NCBI GenBank assembly: GCA_955652655.1
Contig: CATPCK010000727.1
Coordinates: forward strand, 1 to 6,074
From: an uncultured Ktedonobacteraceae bacterium
GTDB lineage: Bacteria > Chloroflexota > Ktedonobacteria > Ktedonobacterales > Ktedonobacteraceae
Direction of reading: 5' to 3'
Length of the DNA stretch: 6,074 bases
Shown here: in pieces, positions 1 through 3,404 of the stretch
Layout: the number at the start of each line of letters is the position of its first letter
How positions within the stretch are numbered: the first letter of the stretch is position 1
Notes under the pieces: model-generated
The model's database searches: none
What the model was told of the DNA's origin: nothing
Seen by the model: the letters and a program-made list of their open reading frames with translations, nothing else
Translations under genes and position numbers: made by a program

Positions 1-819
1 GTAGAAGCACTCTAAGTACTCGAAGATGGCTGATCGGGCCTCTTGCCTCGTCTGGAAGCGTATGCGATCAGTACACTCCTTGGTCAGGGTAGCAAAGAAG
101 GACTCCATGGCCGCGTTATCGTCACAATTGGCGGTTCGACTCATGCTCACTTGGATCCCCAACTCAGCGAGCAAGGCCAGATAGCGGTCTGACGTAAACT
201 CAGAGCCCCGATCGGAATGATGCAAGAGTCCCGCTTGTGGGTGCCGCTGTGCGACGGCCATGCGTAAAGCCAACTCCACGAGCTGCTCGTCTTCGGTGGC
301 CGCCATGGCCCAACCGATCACCATCCGCGAGAACAAATCCAGGATCACCGCCAGGTACAGCCAACCTTCTGCGGTTTCGACGGCCTTGGTATCGCTCACC
401 CACTTGCTGTTGGGCTCCTCTGCACTGAACTGCCGATTGAGATGATTGGGCGCGAAGCGAGCATGCGCATCGCTCTTGGTCGTCGGTTTACGAGAACGCT
501 TCGGCTGCGCTGACAAGCCCAACTGTTGCATGAGCCGCACGACCCGCTTGCGCGAGCAAGGCAGTCCACGCGCTTTGAGTACCGCATGAATGCGCGGGCT
601 GCCGTAGACCTGGCGGTGCTCCAGGAAAATCTCTTGGATCTCGGCGGAAAGACGGGCATCTTCTCGGCAATGGTGGCGAACCTTCCGGTTTTTCCAGGCA
701 TAATAGCCGCTCTCAGAGACCTCAAGCGCCTGGCAGAGCAAGGTGATCGAGTACTCGTGGCTGTGCTCTGCAATGAACTGAAACTTCACAGTTGGCCGCA
801 CGAAAAGATGCCGATAGCT
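1..819 (-). CDS. IS3-family transposase OrfB (DDE integrase), C-terminus cut by window edge
   Basis: This is the catalytic half of the transposase, expected to be made mainly as an OrfAB fusion by -1 frameshifting. The frame is open from the stop at 853-855 to the window edge, and about 273 codons follow the slip site. The N-terminal part carries the HTH_21-like region, readable as SESGYYAWKNR and then VYGSPRIHAVL. The rve integrase core follows. The catalytic triad is visible: Asp at 391-393 (WVSDTKAV), Asp at 211-213 (HHSDRGSEF) and Glu at 103-105 (NAAMESFFATLTKE). The spacing between the second Asp and the Glu is 35 residues, the diagnostic D,D(35)E of IS3/retroviral integrases. Compared with the family only the last few tens of residues are missing. 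If translated alone, GTG codons at 801 or 789 could serve as starts, but I see no strong ribosome binding site for them. Confidence 0.93.
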
Positions 820-1082
820 TTTTTTAGGACATCGCGCTCCTGTCGCAGCAGATCATTTTCTCGCTTTAAGTGGCGAATTTCCTCTTCCTGTGGGGTTTGA
901 TGCCCACTGCCGGGAAATGCCTGCTCGCCTTGCTCGGAAAACAGCTTCCGCCAATGATGCAACGTACTGTCGGCAATACCTAAATCTCGTGCAATTTGCG
1001 CTAAGGGTTTCTTGCTCGTTTGTACCAGCTGCACTGCTTCCAGCTTGAACTCTTTCGTAAAGGTTCGTTGGGTCTTTTGCAT
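786..1082 (-). CDS. IS3-family transposase OrfA (helix-turn-helix DNA-binding subunit)
   Basis: A 98-residue protein if started at the ATG at 1080-1082, which has an AGGAAGG ribosome binding site 8 nt upstream (1091-1097). An in-frame ATG at 1131-1133 would add 17 residues but has less support. The N-terminal half is an HTH_Tnp_1 domain (FTKEFKLEAVQLV, then the recognition part PLAQIARDLGIADSTLHHW), which binds the IS terminal inverted repeats. The C-terminal third is a predicted coiled coil (EEEIRHLKRENDLLRQERDV), as in IS911 OrfA, where a leucine zipper mediates multimerisation. The frame ends at TGA 786-788, about 30 nt past the slip site. Free OrfA in this family usually binds the ends and represses transposition, while the frameshifted OrfAB is the transposase. 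Confidence 0.93.
   Translation of the reverse strand: MQKTQRTFTKEFKLEAVQLVQTSKKPLAQIARDLGIADSTLHHWRKLFSEQGEQAFPGSGHQTPQEEEIRHLKRENDLLRQERDVLKKAIGIFSCGQL
817..841 (-). promoter_or_regulatory. Programmed -1 frameshift signal joining orfA to orfB
   Basis: On the minus strand a run of seven A residues (819-825) followed by G lies at CTA AAA AAA GCT in the orfA frame. Slipping back one base gives AAA AAA AGC, which opens directly into the orfB frame. An AGGAG (837-841) lies 11 nt upstream of the A run, the spacing at which internal Shine-Dalgarno-like sequences stimulate -1 slippage in dnaX and several IS3 elements. Between them is a three-codon mini-frame, ATG TCC TAA, ending inside the slip site. 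I did not find a convincing downstream hairpin by eye. Confidence 0.8.
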
Positions 1083-1140
1083 GGTCTTTCCCTTCCTGTG
1101 TCGGGTCCACTCCTTCAAGTTTACCTTCCACATTTTTCTG

Positions 1141-1161
1141 GGTCAAGACCAGGTGTACACA
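1141..1161 (-). repeat. orfA-proximal terminus of the IS, with small palindromes
   Basis: Read on the minus strand, the probable tip is TGTACACC (from 1159) or TGTGTACACC (from 1161), both with the TG expected of IS3-family ends. It contains the perfect 8-bp palindrome GTGTACAC (1153-1160) and, just inside, the short inverted repeat GGTC-AA-GACC (1141-1150). The partner inverted repeat is outside the window, so the exact tip is inferred from the TG rule and from where the neighbouring coding remnant starts to look like protein. Confidence 0.5.
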
Positions 1162-1250
1162 TCATTTACGAACCGGAGAAATATCCGCCAAAGAATGAAG
1201 TCCCGTGGGAAGTTATCCTTGAAACACTCCATCGAATCACTGAACAGTAA
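1161..1250 (+). pseudogene. C-terminal stump of a gene probably interrupted by the IS
   Basis: Immediately outside the IS end, a plus-strand frame of 29 codons ends at TAA 1248-1250. The translation (IIYEPEKYPP, then VPWEVILETLHRITEQ at the end) looks like an ordinary soluble C-terminus: an acidic, proline-containing strand followed by an amphipathic helix. It has no start codon or ribosome binding site of its own, and going left it reads into the IS. The simplest reading is that the IS inserted into a plus-strand gene whose 5' part lies left of the window. I do not recognise the family from so short a piece. A chance open frame of 90 nt is possible, so confidence is moderate. Confidence 0.45.
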
Positions 1251-1260
1251 TGCGAAGAAT

Positions 1261-1291
1261 CAGAGGCCCACACTTCCAGAGAACTCCTCTG
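1261..1291. terminator. Possible hairpin between the converging gene stump and CPBP gene
   Basis: Between the plus-strand stump (ending 1250) and the minus-strand CPBP gene (ending 1292) there are two mutually exclusive short stems. CAGAG (1277-1281) pairs with CTCTG (1287-1291) around a 5-nt loop, and CAGAGG (1261-1266) pairs with CCTCTG (1286-1291) around a long loop. Neither is followed by a T-run on either strand, so a classical intrinsic terminator is not established. Confidence 0.25.
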
Positions 1292-2083
1292 TTATTGCTT
1301 CACGACACCTCGCATCACCAGGATGATGAGCAGTGCTCCAAGACCATTGTTGATAAAGTGGAGAATCATACCGGGCCAGAGCGAGTTCGTGCGCCAGCGC
1401 AGGTAGGCAAGAGCCAGTCCAATGATGAAGAGTACCGCGAACGAGCCGGGATCAGCATGAGCGACGGCGAATAAGAGTGAACTGAGGACAATGGCCCAGC
1501 CCACTGGCATGGAGCGGAGGAGACCCGGAAAGAGAAAGCCTCGAAAAAAGATTTCTTCGCAGAATGGAGCGACAAAAACGGCAGCGAGCAGCGTCGCGTA
1601 TGTGCTGATAGGTGCAATTTTGCTGCGTTGAAGGAGCACCTGGTCGTTGGTCTGCAGGTTTAGATGCAGCACAGTGATAACATATTGATAGAGATTATCT
1701 ACGGCGAGAATAGCGAGCAGCAGGAGTACGATCATGGCCGCTGCTCTCCTCACATTAAACTTCCTGAACCCCAGCGCTTGCAGCGCGATGCGAAAATGAG
1801 GTGTAATTGAGTGATAGACGCGGTTGGCAATGTAGAGTGGAGCGATGAGAAACGCCCCTTCAATGATACAGGAAAATATGAAAACAAAGATGGAATTTAC
1901 GAGGTCGGCCTGGAACGAGAGCGGAGTATTTGGAGTAGCTTTTCCTTGACCTAGCTGTGAGAGAACTGCGACCAGCGCCACCCAGGGGACGAGGGTTAGA
2001 ATAAAGCCGAGAAATGTTTCCTGGATTGTCCATGGAACTGCATCTAACTTGTGTTCGACCAATGCATCCTCCGAATTTAGCAT
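1292..2083 (-). CDS. CPBP-family intramembrane metalloprotease (CAAX protease/Abi type)
   Basis: A 263-residue multi-pass membrane protein with about seven or eight hydrophobic segments and the CPBP (Abi, Rce1-like) motifs in the usual order in the C-terminal half. These are EEIFFR (E176, E177, R181), FAVAH (H209) and HFINN (H242, N246). In the Rce1/CPBP family the glutamates and histidines form the active site within the membrane. Bacterial members have been linked to bacteriocin self-immunity, peptide processing or unknown substrates, so the substrate here cannot be named. Length is normal for the family and no motif is missing. The first candidate start is ATG at 2081-2083, only 5 nt below a TATAAT box. 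TTG at codon 8 (2060-2062), behind GGAGG, is an attractive alternative giving 256 residues. The gene is monocistronic as far as seen and divergent from the Cys-rich gene. Confidence 0.92.
   Translation of the reverse strand: MLNSEDALVEHKLDAVPWTIQETFLGFILTLVPWVALVAVLSQLGQGKATPNTPLSFQADLVNSIFVFIFSCIIEGAFLIAPLYIANRVYHSITPHFRIALQALGFRKFNVRRAAAMIVLLLLAILAVDNLYQYVITVLHLNLQTNDQVLLQRSKIAPISTYATLLAAVFVAPFCEEIFFRGFLFPGLLRSMPVGWAIVLSSLLFAVAHADPGSFAVLFIIGLALAYLRWRTNSLWPGMILHFINNGLGALLIILVMRGVVKQ
2060..2072 (-). promoter_or_regulatory. Internal GGAGG plus TTG: likely true start of the CPBP gene
   Basis: Minus-strand GGAGG (2068-2072) lies 5 nt upstream of an in-frame TTG (2060-2062). The upstream ATG at 2081-2083 has no ribosome binding site because the -10 box occupies that place. 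If transcription starts about 7 nt below the -10 box, the message would begin at about that ATG. Translation would then either be leaderless from ATG or start at TTG with a roughly 20-nt leader. Confidence 0.45.
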
Positions 2084-2088
2084 AATCT

Positions 2089-2097
2089 ATTATAGCA
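2089..2097 (-). promoter_or_regulatory. Extended -10 promoter for the CPBP gene
   Basis: Read on the minus strand, TGCTATAAT combines a consensus TATAAT (2089-2094) with the TGN extension of sigma-70-type extended -10 promoters. I see no good TTGACA-like -35 at 16-18 bp upstream, which fits an extended -10 promoter. The predicted transcription start falls at about 2081-2083. Confidence 0.6.
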
Positions 2098-2119
2098 TAG
2101 AAGGGGCCAGTTTGTGTGT

Positions 2120-2151
2120 GAAATATGCACGCCGTGTTTCTCGGAAATATG
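2120..2151. repeat. Direct repeat GAAATATG in the divergent promoter region
   Basis: GAAATATG occurs at 2120-2127 and again at 2144-2151, 24 bp apart. The repeats lie between the two divergent -10 boxes, the second just upstream of the plus-strand one. They could be a regulator binding site shared by both genes, but two 8-mers in AT-rich DNA can also arise by chance. Confidence 0.3.
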
Positions 2152-2160
2152 TGTTATACT
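2152..2160 (+). promoter_or_regulatory. Extended -10 promoter for the Cys-rich small gene
   Basis: TGTTATACT combines the TGN extension with TATACT (2155-2160), one mismatch from TATAAT. No clear -35 box is present. Transcription would start near 2167, giving a leader of about 43 nt before the TTG start at 2210. Confidence 0.55.
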
Positions 2161-2194
2161 ACCTGAAGTAGAAAGAATACCAGGCAAATATCTT

Positions 2195-2202
2195 AGGAAG
2201 GA
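2195..2202 (+). promoter_or_regulatory. Ribosome binding site AGGAAGGA deciding a TTG start
   Basis: AGGAAGGA ends 7 nt before the TTG at 2210-2212. The next in-frame ATG codons (from 2315 on) fall after the first conserved-looking cysteine and have no comparable site, so the TTG is the preferred start. Confidence 0.65.
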
Positions 2203-2209
2203 CGCTTGA

Positions 2210-2488
2210 TTGGCAAGCACCATAGAGACAAATCCAGCTGAAAATTCTAATTGGCGCAGGCATAAAAATGCCTGTCCATTCTACCGTGAGCGTTGGTTCC
2301 CCGCGAATGATGTTATGAAAGGGGAACCGATGTACCAGGTTTTTTGTATGAAAAATACTCCTCCAGTCACCTCGGAGGAGCAAGATCGCTGTTTCCATAG
2401 TAAAACATGTTGTTGGCGTCTCGCAGAAAAAAAGAGAGCCACTGCTGAACAGCGGTCCTCCACGGAAACTCCCCTGCATACCTCTTAG
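2210..2488 (+). CDS. Small cysteine-rich protein of unknown function
   Basis: A 92-residue soluble protein with a TTG start set by a good ribosome binding site and its own extended -10 promoter. I do not recognise a named family. Five cysteines lie in the central part: C22 (NACPFYRERW), C46 (YQVFCMKNTPP), C61 and the pair C67-C68 (RCFHSKTCCWR), with H18 and H63 nearby. This arrangement could bind zinc or an iron-sulfur cluster, but that is inference. The core from about residue 18 to 72 is dense in aromatic residues and looks folded, while the N-terminal 15 and C-terminal 20 residues are polar and probably disordered. There is no signal peptide or membrane segment. It is divergent from the CPBP gene and convergent with ndk. 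Promoter, ribosome binding site and compact protein-like composition argue for a real gene. The overlapping minus-strand frames lack all three. Confidence 0.7.
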   Translation: MASTIETNPAENSNWRRHKNACPFYRERWFPANDVMKGEPMYQVFCMKNTPPVTSEEQDRCFHSKTCCWRLAEKKRATAEQRSSTETPLHTS

Positions 2489-2506
2489 CATGTTAAGGCT
2501 CCGGTC

Positions 2507-2528
2507 GCTGCTCCCGAAGGAGCTAAGC
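2507..2528 (-). terminator. Stable UUCG hairpin below ndk, possible terminator of the TPR-roadblock-ndk operon
   Basis: On the minus strand GCTCC-TTCG-GGAGC (2510-2523) forms a stem capped by a C(UUCG)G tetraloop. It extends by GCT/AGC past a two-base TA bulge (to 2507 and 2528). It begins 26 nt after the ndk stop. No U-tract follows on either strand, so it could be a terminator of unusual type or an mRNA 3'-end stabiliser. On the plus strand the same stem follows the Cys-rich gene by about 18 nt. Confidence 0.45.
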
Positions 2529-2554
2529 AAGAGAAGAGAGAACTGGTTTGCGCG

Positions 2555-3016
2555 CTATTGTTCGTAAACCCACTTTGAGGTAGGCAACGTATAGTCGAGT
2601 AATTCCTCAGGTTTGAAGAAGAGGTTGATCTCCTGCTTTGCGGTCTCCGGTCCGTCTGAACCGTGAATAATGTTGAAACCAATCTCCAGTGCGTAATCAC
2701 CACGAATAGTACCTGGAAGAGCTTCGGAGGCGTTGGTCGCTCCCATCGTCGTGCGTACCACACTGATTGCCCTGGGGCCTTCCAGGACGCCAACAACGAC
2801 AGGGCCAGATGTTATATGTTTCACCAGGCCGGCGTAGAAGGGTTTCCCCTTGTGGACACCATAGTGATTCTCGGCCAGTTCGGGGGTGATCTGTATCAGT
2901 TTAAGGCCGACAATCGTAAGGCCACGTTGTTCAAAACGCGCAAGAACGTTTCCGATGAGCCCTCGCTGCACACCTTCTGGTTTTACGATAATTAACGTTC
3001 GCTCCATGTAGCTCAA
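2555..3016 (-). CDS. ndk: Nucleoside diphosphate kinase
   Basis: Cytosolic Ndk transfers the gamma-phosphate of ATP to nucleoside diphosphates through a phosphohistidine, supplying GTP, CTP, UTP and dNTPs. The full family pattern is visible in 153 residues: RTLIIVKPEGVQRG with Lys12, the substrate-binding Arg88, Thr94, Arg105 and Asn115, and the active-site loop NIIHGSD with the phospho-acceptor His118. Length is normal for bacterial Ndk. The start is ambiguous. TTG at 3014-3016 lies 5 nt below AAGGAG (3022-3027) and is favoured by spacing. ATG at 3005-3007 gives the more usual N-terminus MERTLI but sits 14 nt from that site. The gene follows the roadblock gene after a 16-bp gap and is probably the last of the operon, ahead of a UUCG hairpin. 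Confidence 0.97.
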   Translation of the reverse strand: MSYMERTLIIVKPEGVQRGLIGNVLARFEQRGLTIVGLKLIQITPELAENHYGVHKGKPFYAGLVKHITSGPVVVGVLEGPRAISVVRTTMGATNASEALPGTIRGDYALEIGFNIIHGSDGPETAKQEINLFFKPEELLDYTLPTSKWVYEQ

Positions 3017-3021
3017 TCCAT

Positions 3022-3027
3022 CTCCTT
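3022..3027 (-). promoter_or_regulatory. Ribosome binding site AAGGAG of ndk
   Basis: It lies inside the 16-bp gap between the roadblock stop (3033-3035) and ndk. Its 5-nt spacing to TTG 3014-3016, against 14 nt to ATG 3005-3007, favours the TTG start. Confidence 0.6.
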
Positions 3028-3032
3028 GAATA

Positions 3033-3380
3033 TTAGTAGCTGGCCACCAGTTGTGAAATTTGCCGGCAAGCTTTTTTCATCTCTATGCGGACACGACCAA
3101 AATTGCTTCCCTTATTGGTGGTGACCACGAGAATGAGGTCACCTACCTCTTCAAACTGAATTGTACCGTCTTTCGTTTCAATAATGACATGGTGCATCTC
3201 ACCACTGCTCATTTGATCTATGAAATTGGTAATAGAGCCAAATGCCGCGGCCGACATGGCGCCAATTACTTCTTCGTCCTCGCTGTGAAGTGTTCCGGTG
3301 ACGATCAGGCCATCCTTGCCAACAAGAATGGCTCCAGATACATCGTCAAGGTCGGTCAGCCGTTGTAAGATAGTTTCCAA
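3033..3380 (-). CDS. Roadblock/LC7-domain protein (MglB-like GTPase regulator family)
   Basis: A 115-residue single-domain protein. It starts with an N-terminal helix (METILQRLTDL) and a strand pair (VSGAILVGKDGLIVTGTL), the hallmark VxGAxLVxxDGLxV of roadblock/LC7 proteins. A long helix follows (EEVIGAMSAAAFGSITNFIDQM), then a beta hairpin (HHVIIETKDGTIQFEEVGD, LILVVTT) and a final helix (RVRIEMKKACRQISQLV). In bacteria this family includes MglB, the dimeric GTPase-activating protein for the Ras-like MglA. Other members scaffold small GTPases or two-component modules. The TTG start (3378-3380) is supported by AAAGGAG 7 nt upstream. It sits 24 bp after the TPR gene and 16 bp before ndk, so all three are probably cotranscribed. 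A GTPase partner is not visible in this window. Confidence 0.93.
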   Translation of the reverse strand: METILQRLTDLDDVSGAILVGKDGLIVTGTLHSEDEEVIGAMSAAAFGSITNFIDQMSSGEMHHVIIETKDGTIQFEEVGDLILVVTTNKGSNFGRVRIEMKKACRQISQLVASY

Positions 3381-3387
3381 AGTATGA

Positions 3388-3394
3388 CTCCTTT
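3388..3394 (-). promoter_or_regulatory. Ribosome binding site AAAGGAG deciding the TTG start of the roadblock gene
   Basis: AAAGGAG lies within the 24-bp gap after the TPR stop codon, 7 nt before TTG 3378-3380. The conserved roadblock fold begins directly after that codon, so the start is well supported. Confidence 0.75.
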
Positions 3395-3404
3395 AGCAGC
3401 GGCA

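Larger units (their letters stand above)
1..1160 (-). mobile_element. IS3-family insertion sequence, partial (one end outside the window)
   Basis: A minus-strand insertion sequence with the classic IS3 layout: a short helix-turn-helix orfA, an A-rich frameshift site, and an orfB integrase in the -1 frame. The orfA-proximal end lies near 1159-1161. There, read on the minus strand, the sequence begins TGTACACCTGG, matching the 5'-TG end typical of the family. The orfB-proximal end, its inverted repeat and the matching target duplication lie left of position 1, so the exact boundary cannot be fixed. Both frames are intact as far as visible, including all three catalytic residues, so the copy may still be active. 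It sits against what looks like the tail of an interrupted plus-strand gene. Confidence 0.9.

Noticed and set aside
396..773. 125-residue minus-strand open frame inside the IS
   Set aside because: It is an out-of-frame shadow. The integrase with all D,D(35)E residues lies in a different minus-strand frame running to the window edge, and this frame is rich in Arg/Ser with no domain.
526..900. 124-residue plus-strand open frame across the orfA/orfB junction
   Set aside because: It is antisense to the transposase genes and arises from their codon bias. No ribosome binding site or recognisable fold.
1020..1250. Plus-strand frame read as one 76-residue gene
   Set aside because: The left part is antisense to orfA and the IS terminus. 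Only the segment after 1160 looks like protein, so it was annotated as a stump rather than a whole gene.
2159..2530. 123-residue minus-strand frame overlapping the Cys-rich gene
   Set aside because: No ribosome binding site or promoter, atypical composition, and it overlaps a better supported plus-strand gene.
2663..2995. 110-residue plus-strand frame antisense to ndk
   Set aside because: Shadow of the strongly conserved ndk gene; no independent signals.
3060..3368. 102-residue plus-strand frame antisense to the roadblock gene
   Set aside because: Shadow of a clear roadblock/LC7 coding frame; no ribosome binding site.
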